Part shown: one piece after another, positions 1 through 10,681 of the stretch
Layout: each line of letters begins with the position of its first letter
Numbering within the stretch: position 1 is the first letter of the stretch
DNA from: Astragalus membranaceus
Lineage: Eukaryota > Streptophyta > Magnoliopsida > Fabales > Fabaceae
Length of the DNA stretch: 64,000 bases
Assembly (NCBI GenBank): GCA_039519185.1
Contig: CM076851.1
Location: 29,213,825-29,277,824, forward strand
Reading direction: 5' to 3'
Notes under the pieces: generated by a model
What the model saw: only the letters and a program-made list of their open reading frames with translations
Databases searched by the model: none
Told to the model about the DNA's origin: nothing
Position numbers and translations under genes: made by a program

Positions 1-261
1 TGACAATCAACTTCGATATGCTTAGTATGCTCATGAAAAACCGGATTTGCAACAATCTGAATGGCACTTCTATTGTCAGCATAGAGAGATAGCATGCCGT
101 AGACATAGCACGATACTCCGATTCGGTTGAGGATTTAGAGACTCTCGCTTGCTTCTTACTTTTCCAAGAGATCAACGAAGAACCAAGAAACATGCACCAA
201 CCCGTGACAGAGCGGCGAGTGTCGGGACACCCAGCCCAATCAGCATCACTGTAGGCACTCA
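1..261 (-). pseudogene. copia A RNase H, frameshifted and internally deleted
   Basis: The reverse-strand translation gives a typical copia RNase H start (SDADWAGCPDTRRSVTG) followed by STESEYRA, which carries acidic active-site residues. It is out of frame with the RT just upstream: the RT frame ends in a stop at 259-261. After the residues MSTAC the sequence jumps directly to LSLYADNRSAIQI in another frame. The stretch normally found between these blocks, roughly 30-50 residues, is missing, so an internal deletion sits near positions 90-100. The C-terminal end lies outside the window. Confidence 0.85.
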
Positions 262-1173
262 ACGTAAGGGGGTTCCATTAGGAAAGAATAAACCCCGTTG
301 AGAGGTACCTTTCAAGTAGCGAATAATACGACGAACCGCTGCCAGGTGAAGATGACGAGGAGAATGCATGAACTGACTTACTTGCTGAACAGCAAATGAA
401 ATATCTGGTCGTGTAATGGTCAAGTAGTTAATACTACCCACGAGCTGTCGATACAATAACGGATCAGTCAAAATTTCACCCTCGTCATGGTGGTATTTAA
501 CATTAACTTCAAGAGGAGTATTCACAGGATTAGCGGATTCGAGGCCAGCCATAGCAATAAGGTCGGTGGGATACTTATGCTGATGGAGAAATATGCCCTT
601 AGAAGTAGAATGAACCTCGAGTCCAAGAAAATAATGTAACAGACCAAGATCTTTCATTTGAAATGAGGCTTGAAGCTTTTGTTTAACTTCCTGTATGGAT
701 GTTGCATCAGAACCCGTAATGATCATATCATCAACATAAAGAATGAGTAGAACAATGCCCGTAGATGTTCGGTGAATGAACAAAGACGAATCATACTGAC
801 TTTGAGTAAAAGAGAACCCAAGTAGAGTGGAACGGAATTTCACATACCATGCTCTAGGTGCGTGTTTCAAACCATATAGAGATCGTTTGAGCTTGCACAC
901 CCCCTTAGATGAAGAGAAAAGGCCCTGAGGGGGAGTCATATAAATATCTTCAGTCAGATCGCCATGAAGAAATGCATTCTTGACATCCATTTGGTGGAGA
1001 GAACACCCATTAGAAGCAGCTATAGAGAGCACCATTCTAACAGTAGTCATTTTAGCAACCGGTGCAAAGGTCTCATCATAATCAATACCATATTCCTGCC
1101 TGTTGCCTAAAGCAACCAATCGAGCCTTATACCGATTGAGAGATCCATCAGAATTCAATTTCACAGAATAAAC
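259..1173 (-). pseudogene. copia A reverse transcriptase (RVT_2), palm region
   Basis: This open stretch of about 300 codons carries the copia RT blocks in order: YKARLVALGNRQ, DYDETFAPVAKM, HQMDVKNAFLHGDL, KLKRSLYGLKHAPRAWY and the catalytic LYVDDMII. It is in the same frame as the integrase segment to its right and separated from it only by the TGA at 1174-1176. The usual residue there is Trp (IGCK-W-VYSVK), so a single TGG-to-TGA change cut the polyprotein. It would have copied the element RNA in cytoplasmic particles. Confidence 0.93.
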
Positions 1174-2316
1174 TCATTTACAGCCTATGGGTTTGATACC
1201 AGGAGGGCAAGGAACAATATCCCAGGTGAAGTTGTCCTGAAGGGCCTGAAGTTCCTCATTCATGGCATTGACCCAAGACACATCTTTAACAACCTGCGAG
1301 TAACAAGTAGGAATAGATGTGCCAGTTAGAGAAGCAGTTAAAGCAGTATGTGAAGAACCAAACCTGTCTGGGGAATATCTGTCAGGTGCTCGAGACGTTC
1401 TACCAGAACGCCGTGGTGCCGGTAGTACAGGATCAGAATCAGGATCAGGATCAGGATCAGGATCAGTGTCGAAAGGGGAAGTGGAAACGAGTCCTGTTTT
1501 ATCAAAAAATTTCGAAAGTATAGCAATATCATTCAAACTAAGAGAAGAGCAAGGAAACATAGACTGATTATCGAAAAATGTGACATTCCGAGAAATGCGA
1601 AAACGACGGTTAGAGACATCATAACACACAAAACCCTCATGAGACTGACTATACCCCATAAATGCACATTGGACAGATTGTGCTCCAAGCTTATGTCTTT
1701 CAGTGGATGGGAGGTGCACAAAACATACACACCCAAAAGTATGTAAACTGTTGTAATCAGGCTGAGTTTTAAAAAGGTGAAAGTGAGGAGAATCAAACCC
1801 AATCACCGTGGAAGGAAGACAGTTGATCAAAAAGACAGTTGTTGAATGAGCCTCCACCCTGAATTTGGATGGAACAGAGGCCTGGAGAAGTAAGGTACGT
1901 GTCACATCCAACAAGTGACGATTCTTACGTTCTGCAACACCATTTTGCTGAGGGGTATTGGGACAAGATCGTCGAGACAGTATACCTTTTTGCTGTAAAA
2001 ACTCCTGAAACTCATGAGACATATACTCACCACCTGAATCAGACTGAAGAATTCTAATACTGTTTTGGAATTGATTTTCAACATACATCAGAAATTTCTT
2101 AAACATAGAAAACACTTCAGATTTAGATTTAAGAAAATAAATCCAAGTAAAACGGCTATAATCATCGATAAAGGTGACAAAATATTTGTAGTGAGCGTGA
2201 GAAGCAACAGGAGAAATCCCCCAAACATCACTATGAATCAACTTAAAACACGTAGAAGCACGATGTGCACCAGACGGAAAAGGAAGAGTTTTACTTTTAG
2301 CTAATTTGCAAACAAC
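1174..2316 (-). pseudogene. copia A integrase and RT N-terminus
   Basis: After the frameshift near 2311-2318 the frame reads VCKLAKSKTLPFPSG and then the integrase core: HSDVWG, FVTFIDDYSRFTW, LQSDSGGEY and NTPQQNGVAERKNRHLLD, which includes the D,D,E residues. A linker of Asp-Pro repeats follows, encoded by a GATCAG hexamer repeat at 1430-1467. The segment ends with the RT N-terminus (WVNAMNEELQALQDN) and a TGA. The missing 1-2 bases at the gag side make this part untranslatable from the gag start. Confidence 0.92.
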
Positions 2317-3817
2317 ATGAAATAGAGGTACTAGAATCTATCAGTTTAGTACCTAACACACCAGTCTTAAATAAGTGAGACAAAACAACAGAGTTTGGAT
2401 GACCCAATTTCCTATGCCAATCCTCACATGCATTCAAAACACTATTACAAGCAAGAGATAAATGGTTTGAACTAAACTGGAGTGGAAACACTCTTCCAAC
2501 TTTAGGCCCATTCGCGATCACCTTCCCTGACACCCGATCCTGCACAAGATAACCACCCGGAGTAAGATTAACATCACAGCCTTCATCAACTAATTGACCA
2601 GCAGACAATAAATTTGAGGCAAGGCCAGGTGCTACCAGCACATTTCTAAAAGTAGAATTAATGTCACCAACATTCGTTATAGGAAGGGTACTCCCATTAG
2701 TAATTTGAATTTTTTGATTACCAATATAAGAACGTAAATTGTGCAGGAGTTCAGAGGAACCCTTCATGTGATTCGATGCACCAGAGTCAAGTAACCAAGA
2801 AATGAAAGAAGACATACCAGTAACACCCAAGGCAGAAAGAGCAGATAGTACCATTTGTTGAATTAATTCCAGCTGAAGAGCACCACCATCAGATGCACTA
2901 GTGGTGGAAGGACCAGCAGCAGAGCTAGATAAACCAGTGGTGGAAGAACCAGCGGTAGAGGTAGTAGTGGCATGGAGTGCCTGTGCCGGACGCCTAGTCG
3001 ATTGTGGAGGACGCGTAGGACATGCAGAGATGAAATGACCCTGCTGCTTGCAGTAATTGCAAAATTTCTTAGGACAACTACGAGCAACATGTCCAAACTG
3101 TTTACAAGAGAAGCATTGAGTTTGTCGCATATCACGGCCCACGCCTCTATTGTGCGCAGCATACGCGACAGTCACAGGTTCAGAATGGACGGGATCATTA
3201 AGCATGATTCTTTGAGTATTCAGACGTTGTTTTTCCCTGAGCAGTTCACCAACACAGATATCCAAGGAAGGAACATGGTTCCTATTCAGCAAGGCACCCC
3301 GAACAGCCTCAAATTCCGAACGAAGTTTCATGAGAAATTGATCCCGTTTACTAGTATCATACACATCTCGAACGGCTGACAGTGATGGTTTGGGAACGAC
3401 AACATATATAATAGTAGAGTGTTCTGTCCATAAATTTAAAAAACCAGAATAATATTCTTGAATTGACAAATTACCTTGTTTGTAATTGGCAATCTCTAAC
3501 TCCAATTGAAAACACTTAGCTGTATTGTCCTGGTTGTAAATACACTGCAAATAATTCCACATCTCTTGAGCAGTTGAAAATGCTCGCAAATTATTGATCA
3601 TCTGAGGATCAATAGTACTGAGGATCCAAGAAATAATCTGAGCATCTTGGACTTCCCACGCGTCTAAGGTGGGTTTAGCTTCTGGGGCCTTAGAAACCCC
3701 ATCAACGTGACTCCATAATCCTTTTTCTTTGACATACATCTTGAACTGAAATTCCCAAGCAGCATAATTCTTGCCAGTAAAGCGAACACAAAAATTATCT
3801 CTTCCTTCCGAAGCCAT
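2297..3817 (-). pseudogene. copia A Gag and aspartic protease
   Basis: I place the start at the ATG at 3817-3815 (MASEGRDNF), which fits copia Gag; an upstream non-ATG start is unlikely. Domains in order are the Gag core (NYAAWEFQFKMYVKEKGLW), two zinc knuckles (CFSCKQFGHVARSC and CNYCKQQGHFISAC), the protease motif LLDSGASNHM and the GAG-pre-integrase block DWHRKLGHPNSVVL. The frame then runs off into a stop because 1-2 bases are missing near 2311-2318. Up to that point it is open for about 500 codons. Confidence 0.92.
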
Positions 3818-4545
3818 TAAAGAAATTATTGTAGCGTGCAATAATCAGATATAATATAATTGGAATAGACACAAAGCCAAACCCAGTAAAGCGCAACAGG
3901 AACACGCTAAAACGCAGAAGCTTGAACACACAAAATGCAGAAGGGATCTGAAACGCAATAGGACCGCACAAACCACGCACAGATGAACACCAGGATCGCA
4001 ACAATGGAGAGCACAAAACCTAACCCGAAGAGAGCACAACTGAACGGGAAGAGAGCACAACCGAACGGTGAACCCGATCCCGAACCTGAAGACGGCGACG
4101 ACGCACAGAGGACGACTACGGCACGACGATGCGATAACTACGGAGATTGCGAACAGAGATGCAAAACCAAGGAGATCGCGAACCAGAAGGAGATCGCGAA
4201 CCAGAAGATGCAAAACCAAATCGAAGAAGAATAGATCTTGAACGAAGAGCAACCACGAACAGGGATGCAAACCGAAGAAGAAAAGATCCTGAACGAAGAG
4301 CAACCACGAAGAGAAACCGAACCGAAGAAGAACAGATCCAGAAACGACGAACCAAACAGAGATCCACGAAGATACACGAAGGATCCGAACAGCGACGGCG
4401 AACCAAATGGAGATCCACGGAGGATCCGAACCAAACGGAGAAGGGAAACCAGAACCGAACCACAACCAGGAACCGGAAACCGAACCACAAAGAACGCCGT
4501 TCTTGAATGAAGAAACCGAAATCACAGGGATGATCGCAACCCTAT
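3818..4545 (-). other. copia A 5' leader, long and low-complexity
   Basis: About 730 bases separate the primer-binding site from the Gag ATG. The plus strand is rich in GAAC, GATCC and CGAAGAG words that recur imperfectly, so the element-sense strand is T- and G-rich. Several reading frames are open here for 116-226 codons, but more than one frame is open at once and the translation is Phe/Ser/Val/Trp biased. I read this as composition rather than coding. Confidence 0.7.
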
Positions 4546-4553
4546 TGATACCA
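4546..4553 (-). promoter_or_regulatory. copia A primer-binding site
   Basis: On the reverse strand the eight bases TGGTATCA directly abut the LTR end. They match the start of the initiator-Met tRNA primer site common in plant copia elements. The match does not extend to the usual GAGC, so it is minimal or decayed. Confidence 0.75.
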
Positions 4554-4890
4554 TGTTAGAATATAACACACGATATTGTTTACGCATTTCGGCCAAAATC
4601 TGCCTACGTCTGCGACTATAGAGTAGCTATAGTTCCGTTTTATTTATCATGTTTCTCTTTTCTTGAATACAATTACAAAGGATATTAAATAGCTTTGTCT
4701 CTCAGAAAACCTAACGGGCCAGGGCCAAAGCATAAGCATATAAATAAATCTACACAACTACTATTTACAGCTTCTCTATTTTCCTTATTCACAAAGGTAT
4801 CTCAGTTGGCGAGCTAAGGGATTCCGAAGGAGTGCACCAAATGAGTGAAAGAATGAGGTCCCGGCCGGGTTCAAACCCGGAAAACTAACA
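4554..4890 (-). repeat. copia A 5' LTR (outer end uncertain)
   Basis: The inner edge is exact: the plus strand starts TGTTAG directly beside the primer site. The outer edge is uncertain. CTAACA, the inverted match of TGTTAG, occurs at 4885-4890 and again at 4912-4917, and another CA end is possible near 4792. The partner LTR is outside the window, so the choice cannot be tested here. Confidence 0.65.
4797..4880 (+). repeat. tRNA-like A-box/B-box segment, possibly SINE-derived
   Basis: TATCTCAGTTGGCGAGCTAA at 4799 resembles a Pol III A box, and GGGTTCAAACCC at 4867-4878 is a close B box, about 65 bases apart as in tRNA-derived SINEs. No acceptor stem or anticodon arm folds, so this is not a tRNA gene. 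It overlaps the uncertain outer part of the copia A LTR, so either the LTR stops before it or a SINE remnant lies at the LTR edge. Confidence 0.4.
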
Positions 4891-5174
4891 TCCCCGACCC
4901 CACTAACATTGCCTATCAAAAACAATATCTCATCATATAGATATTTATGCAGATGCTTTATGAAATAAAATTATAACTTAACTCAATGATGAGATAGAAT
5001 ATACAGTGTATGATTATTGAACTAATATTAAATATTAAATTTGTTGTAGAGTAGTTCTATTTATAAGTACGATACAAATCATATGAAATAGCCTACACTC
5101 ACAAAACACGGAGAGTTGCTGGTTATAGTTGTTTATGAGAAACACAAGATCATCTCTTTCTTATCATACTAATA
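4891..5174. other. AT-rich flank without recognised feature
   Basis: About 280 bases of unique-looking AT-rich sequence lie between the copia A region and the copia B target site. I see no reading frame or repeat. Before copia B inserted, this sequence was continuous with the HD-ZIP fragment at 10054 onward, so it may be intron sequence of that gene. Confidence 0.4.
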
Positions 5175-5179
5175 CGTAT

Positions 5180-5281
5180 TATTGAGATATACCCTGTAAT
5201 TCTATTGCTTGTAATAAACATAGGTGTAGTTAGTAACCTAGTCGAAATGGGCTGGTCGAAATTATGGGCCTGGGCCTGTTT

Positions 5282-5355
<74 letters not shown>

Positions 5356-5497
5356 GTTAGTAATATGTAACCTGAACTCTACTTTTATGAAAATCAGTGC
5401 AGCTTTTACTATTCCATTGATATTGCCCTAATCATTCTCTGACAGCTTTGTGCCGCCACTTCCTTTTCTTCTCCCTTTCACGTTTTTATCCCCAACA
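5180..5497 (+). repeat. copia B 5' LTR
   Basis: 318 bases from TATTGAGATA to CCCCAACA. It is 56 bases longer than the 3' LTR, and the whole difference is the TA run at 5287-5352 (66 bases against 10). The LTR would drive element transcription. Confidence 0.96.
5287..5352 (+). repeat. expanded TA microsatellite at the LTR TATA box
   Basis: There are 33 TA units here, against five units at the same place in the 3' LTR (9894-9903). In the 3' LTR the short run reads as an ordinary TATA box of the U3 region, so the expansion occurred inside the promoter of the 5' LTR. Confidence 0.85.
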
Positions 5498-5500
5498 AAC

Positions 5501-5513
5501 TGGTATCAAGAGC
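5501..5513 (+). promoter_or_regulatory. copia B primer-binding site
   Basis: TGGTATCAAGAGC lies three bases after the LTR end and is the usual initiator-Met tRNA primer site of plant copia elements. Confidence 0.88.
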
Positions 5514-5546
5514 TTGTTAGATCCTTACAAAAATCTATCAAGATTC

Positions 5547-8500
5547 ATGGCAGCGCGAGACAACTCTGGTGGAGGTATTCCGGGGAACCTCCCTATCTTT
5601 GACGGAAAGGACTATGACCGATGGTGTGCGCAGATGAAGTTGCTGTTTCGATATCAAGATGTACTTGATGTCGTGAATGATGGTGTTCCACCCCTGGCAG
5701 CAAACGCCACTGAAGCGGTAAGGAACAACCACCATTCGCTGAGGAAGAAAGATGGAAAAGGGCTGTTTTTGATTCACCAATGTGTTGATTCCAATGTCCT
5801 GAACCTAATCATCGACAGTGAGTCAGCAAAGGCAGCATGGGACATCCTCAAGAACTCGTATGGAGGAACAGATAGACTAAAGAAGATACGCCTTCAGTCG
5901 CTCAAGAAGCAGTACGAGGCCTTGAAGATGACAGATTGAGAATCAATTGGAGAATTCATTACGAGGTTAGTAGCTCTAACTAACCAAATGAAAGGAAATG
6001 GGGAAACTGTGACTGAATCAAATAAAGTCGAAAAGGTGCTCAGATCCTTAACCCAGGAATTCGACTATGTTGTCACTGCTATCGAAGAATCCAAGGACCT
6101 AGATACGTTGAAGTTAGATGAACTTCAGGGTTCCTTAGAGGCTCATGAATTGAGAATAAGGCAGAGAAGTTCAGAGAAAGAAACTGAACAAGCCTTACTA
6201 ACACACTCCTCTAAGAAAAATTGGAAGGCAAACAACAAAAAGGAGAAGGGTAAAGAAAAAGGATCAAGCAGTAAGCAGAAAGAGCAAGGATCTTTCAACA
6301 AGAAGAAGGGAGACCTGTCGAAAGTGCAGTGTTATAACTGTCAGCAATTTGGGCATTATAAGAACAAGTGTAAAAACAAGAAAGTTCCTAGAAACAAAGA
6401 TGCTGAAGCCAAATTTGCAGATGATAGTGACACAGATTCTGACTCAGATGGGTTAATGCTAATGGCAGTCGAAGATGAGATTCATCTCAATGAAGAAGTT
6501 GCTGAAAGTAGCGAGCAAAACAGTGGGAACACTTGTATAAGTGGATACACTTGTGATGCTCAAAATACTTGTGCAATGTGTGTGTGGCAGGGCAGTGGTA
6601 ACACTGGTGATGCCTCCAACATTACCAGCAACGATGACGAAGAATTATCATTAATGACAGCTATTGACCCAGAATTACTGTTGCTGAAGGCAGATACAAA
6701 TTCGACTGAAGAGAAGTCTGTCGAATGGTATCTCGACACAGGATGCTCAAACCACATGTGCTGTCACAAGGAGTGGTTTGTCGAATTGAAGAAAATTAGC
6801 AAAAGAATAAGGTTTGCTGATAATAGAAGAGTCACTACAGAAGGAATTGGTACCAAAAAGTTCCTGTCGAAAGATGGAAAATGGTGCTACATTCAAGAGG
6901 TTTTCTATGTACCAAATATGAGGAGCAATCTGCTGAGTATTGGGCAGATGATTGAGAAGAAATTTACTGTCGAAATGGATGATAATAGTCTCAGCTTATT
7001 CGACTCAAACAAGAAGATGATCTTGAAGGTGTTGATGCAGAGTAACAGAACCTTCAAGATCAAAATGCAAGTAGTCGAAGAGAAATGCCTAAACACCACT
7101 GTCGAAGAGGAGCACTGGAAGTGGCACAGAAGATTTGGCCACCTAAACTTCAAAAGCTTGAGTCAACTACATGAAAAGAAGATGGTTCATGGGTTGCCTG
7201 CAGTAAAGGTATCTGTCGAAGTTTGTGAGAGTTGCTGCAAGTCGAAGCAACCAAGAAACTCATTTAAATCAGAAGTACCTAGCAGAGCAGAGAAGAAGTT
7301 AGAGGTGATATTTTCTGATGTTTGTGGCCCTTTCGAAGACAGTTCATTAGGAGGGAACAAGTACTTTGTCACCTTCATTGATGAATACACTAGAATGACC
7401 TGGGTGTATTTGATCAAAAGGAAGAGTGAAGTACTTGTAATATTCAAAAGGTTTAAGGTAATGATTGAGAAGTAGAGTGAATGTGCAATCAAAACCCTTA
7501 GAACGGATGGAGGTGGTGAGTACAATTCACATGAATTTGTAAAATTCTGTAAAAATGAAGGCATTGTACATGAAGTCATTTCACCTTACACGCCTCAGCA
7601 TAATGGAACAGCTGAGAGGAAAAAGAAGACCATCCTCAACATGGTAAGAAGTATGTTGAAGGAGAAGAAGCTACCTCATAGTTTATGGGGAGAACTTGTA
7701 GCCACAGCAGTATACATTCTGAACAAATGCCCCACAAAGAGACTGATTGGGAAGACACCTGAGGAAGCTTGGTTAGGAAGAAAGCCAAGTGTCAAGCATC
7801 TCAGAATAATTGGCTCATTATGCTATAGACATGTCCCTGAGCAACTAAGAAGCAAGCTGGATGATAGAGCACAACAAATGATTCTTGTTGGCTATCATTC
7901 GACAGGAGCATACAAACTGTATGATCCTGTGCAGAAGAAAATGGTGAAAAGCAGAGATGTCGTAATAGATGAGTCGAAACATTGGAACTGGGAAGAAGGC
8001 TGTGAGAAACCTACAATAATGGACTTCGACGAAGTTCATGATCTGAATGATCAAAATGAAGAGGCTGAAACTGAAGAACCTGAAGAACCCATTGCTGTCG
8101 AACCTGTCAGAAGGTCACAGAGGGAAAGGCAGAGATCAGTGAGGCTAGAAGGATTCGACACATTCCCAGATTCTGTTATTACAGCAGAGGGAGACCTGAC
8201 ACACTTTGCATTAATGGCTGAAGCAGAACCAGTGAGCCTGGAAGAAGCTCTTAGTCACAAGCAGTGGAAGGAAGCAATGATTGATGAGCTGAAGTCAATC
8301 GAAAAGAATGGCACTTGGAAGCTAGTCGAACTTCCAAGGCAAAAGAAAGCTATAGGCGTGAAATGGGTCTACAAGACCAAAGTCAAGCCCAATGGAGAAG
8401 TGGCCAAGTACAAGGCCAGGCTAGTAGCCAAAGGTTTCCTGCAGAAACCTGGTTTGGATTTCAATGAAGTCTTTGCCCCAGTAGCCAGGATCGAAACCAT

Positions 8501-9779
8501 AAGATTGGTAGTAGCATTGGCAAGTCATAGAGGCTGGCCCCTACATCAACTAGATGTAAAGTCAGCATTTCTTTATGGACCTCTCGAGGAGGAAGTCTAT
8601 GTTTGTCAACCACCTGGTTTTAAGTCGAAGGGTCAAGAAGACATGGTTTTTAAGCTTGAGAAAGCCCTATATGGACTCAAGCAAGCCGCAAGAGTGTGGA
8701 ACAAGAGAATTGATGGATTTCTCTTGGCTCAGAAGTTCATGAGATGCACCAATGAACATGGAGTATATGTGAAGAAGAATGGAACTTCGATTCAGTTGTT
8801 GTTGTGCCTGTATGTAGATGATCTACTAGTAACTGGCAGCAATGAAGTCGAAGTCGAAGCCTTTAAGAAAGTGATGATGTCTGAGTTCGAAATGAGTGAT
8901 CTAGGACATCTATCATATTTCTTAGGAATGGAATTTACAAAGACAAATAAGGGAATATTTCTGCATCAGTCAAAGTATGCAGCTGATATCCTGAACCGAT
9001 TCGACATGATCAATTGCAAGGAGGTTTCGACACCAGCAGACACAAGCAGCAAGCTGTCGAAAGATGATGAAGGGATTGAAGTAGATGCCACCCTCTTCAA
9101 ACAGATTGTGGGTTCCCTGAGGTACCTGTGCAACACTCGACCTGACATTATGTTTAGTGTCAGAATGATCAGCAGATTCATGGAGAAGCCGAAAAACTCT
9201 CATCTAGTAGCTGCCAAAAGAGTACTAAGGTATATAAAGGGAACACAAAGTTATGGTATTCTATTCCCTAGCAAGTCTGAGTTGAAGAATGATGCTGGAG
9301 TGTTTGGTTACACTGACTCCGGCTGGAGTGGAGACAAAAATGATCGAAAGAGTACAAGTGGGTATGTCTTCATGTTTGGAACGACACCCATCTCATGGTG
9401 CTCGAAGAAGCAAAGCATTGTAGCACTATCCTCCTGTGAAGCAGAGTACGTGGCTGCTTCCTTTGCAGCATGTCAAGCATCTTGGCTAAGCATGCTATTG
9501 GTCAAAATTGGAGTGCACAGGGTCGAAGCAATGAAGTTGTTGATCGACAACAAGTCTGCGATAGATCTCGCCAAGAATCCTGTCGCACATGGTAGGTCGA
9601 AGCACATAGAGACCAGATATCACTTCCTGCGTGATCAAGTAAACAATGAGAAGCTGAATCTGGAATATTGCTGTTCGGAACTTCAAGTAGCTGATGCAAT
9701 GACCAAGCCATTGCAAAAGGGAAGATTCGAAGAACTGAGAACAGTGCTTGGGATGATGTCACTCAGCAATGTGAATTAG
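5547..9779 (+). pseudogene. copia B Gag-Pol polyprotein with two in-frame stops
   Basis: One reading frame of 1,410 codons runs from the ATG at 5547 (MAARDNSGGGIPGNLP) to the stop at 9777-9779. Two in-frame stops break it: TGA at 5937-5939 in Gag and TAG at 7473-7475 in integrase, where related proteins have Gln. Domains in order are Gag, zinc knuckle CYNCQQFGHYKNKC, protease WYLDTGCSNHM, GAG-pre-integrase (HRRFGHLNF), integrase (DVCGPF, FVTFIDEYTRMTW, RTDGGGEY, YTPQHNGTAERK), RT (HQLDVKSAFLYG, LCLYVDDLLV) and RNase H (GYTDSGWSGD, SSCEAEYVAA). There are no frameshifts. With only two point changes it is close to intact, which agrees with the low LTR divergence. The hexamer GTCGAA occurs about 20 times in it. 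Confidence 0.96.
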
Positions 9780-9786
9780 GAGGGAA
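9780..9786 (+). promoter_or_regulatory. copia B polypurine tract
   Basis: GAGGGAA (9780-9786) is an unbroken purine run that directly abuts the first base of the 3' LTR and follows the polyprotein stop. It is the expected primer for plus-strand DNA synthesis. Confidence 0.8.
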
Positions 9787-10048
9787 TATTGAGATATACC
9801 TTGTAATTCTATTGCTTGTAATAAACATAGGTGTAGTTAGTAACCTAGTCGAAATGGGCTGGTCGAAATTATGGGTCTGGGCCTGTTTCATTGTATATAT
9901 ATAGACGTTAGTAGTATGTAACCTGAACTCTACTTTTATGAAAATCAGTGCAGTTTTTACTATTCCATTGATATTGCCCTAATCATTCTCTGACAGCTTT
10001 GCGCCGCCACTTCCTTTTCTTCTCCCTTTCACGTTTTTATCCCCAACA
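9787..10048 (+). repeat. copia B 3' LTR
   Basis: 262 bases, same ends as the 5' LTR. The short TATATATATA at 9894-9903 is a likely TATA box. The TSD copy CGTAT follows at 10049-10053. Confidence 0.96.
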
Positions 10049-10220
10049 CGTATTACTCTTTGTTGTAAAATTATTTAATATTATTTTAAAAAGTTTATTT
10101 GCTGTGCTTTTTGTCTTTTAATCGTATCCATCGTAAGAATTATTCTTGTCTTCCTATGATTATTGGAAAATATATATATATATATATATATATATAAGTG
10201 TGAAATTTTCGTTTTTGTAG

Positions 10221-10616
10221 AACAAATGGTATAATCTTTTCCCAACTATTGTTACAAATGCGAAAACAATCGAAGTGCTTGAAATGGGATCCTCAGGAGA
10301 TCGTAGTGGAGCTTTGTTGTTGGTATATTTTCATGCAAATCTTGCTCTATGTAATAGGTTTTTTCATTATAATTTAGATTTTCGGTAATATATATGTTAC
10401 TACTTTTTCTTGTAGATGTATGGAAAGATGCATGTTCTTTCACCTTTATTGCCATCTAGGGAATACTATTTCCTTCGCTATTGTGAGAAAATTGGAACTA
10501 TGTGGATCATAGCTGATGTTTCTTATGATTACTTGAAAAGGGAAGGACTTCATTCTTCCACTTGGAAGTTTCCATCTGGGTGTATGATTCACCAAATTAC
10601 CAATGCAGCTTCCAAG
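10221..10616 (+). pseudogene. HD-ZIP class IV START-domain fragment (two exons)
   Basis: Two exons with correct splice signals encode part of the START domain of a GL2/HDG/PDF2-type homeodomain-leucine zipper protein, a nuclear transcription factor of the epidermis. Exon 1 is 10221-10322 (34 codons, KWYNLFPTIVTNAKTIEVLE) after a TTTTTGTAG acceptor. Exon 2 is 10416-10616 (67 codons, HVLSPLLPSREYYFLRYC and KFPSGCMIHQ) and ends at a GTTAGT donor. Both introns are phase 0 and fit the family's exon pattern. I find no homeobox, zipper, earlier START exon or following exon in the window. The upstream intron holds copia B and the downstream one holds the MULE. It is most likely a gene relic, though a gene with very large introns cannot be excluded. 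Confidence 0.82.
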
Positions 10617-10681
10617 GTTAGTACATAGTTAAATTTTTTCAATGAGTCATAAACAAGTTGCTACTATTGCTATTTATTTAA

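Larger units (their letters stand above)
1..4890 (-). mobile_element. Ty1/copia LTR retrotransposon A (RE1-like), partial and degenerate
   Basis: Reading on the reverse strand from right to left, the sequence shows one LTR (4554-4890), a primer-binding site, a long leader, gag, protease, integrase, reverse transcriptase and RNase H. The order integrase before RT defines Ty1/copia. The element runs off the left edge, so its 3' LTR and TSD cannot be seen. The coding part has one frameshift near 2311-2318, a Trp-to-stop change at 1174-1176, a frameshift near 262 and an internal deletion in RNase H near 90-100. It is therefore a dead copy. Confidence 0.93.
5180..10048 (+). mobile_element. Ty1/copia LTR retrotransposon B, complete
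   Basis: Two LTRs (5180-5497 and 9787-10048) flank a single polyprotein frame. The 5-base duplication CGTAT stands directly outside both ends (5175-5179 and 10049-10053). Primer site and polypurine tract are both present. The LTRs differ by five substitutions, all transitions, in about 260 shared bases, plus a TA-repeat length change. The termini are TA...CA rather than TG...CA. Two in-frame stops interrupt an otherwise open polyprotein frame of 1,410 codons. Confidence 0.97.

Noticed and set aside
3845..4525. 226-codon frame upstream of copia A gag, with two more long frames overlapping it
   Set aside because: Several frames are open at once over a stop-poor, low-complexity leader. The translation is a biased Phe/Ser/Val/Trp string with no domain.
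4797..4880. Possible tRNA gene
   Set aside because: Only box-like sequences; no cloverleaf, acceptor stem or anticodon loop.
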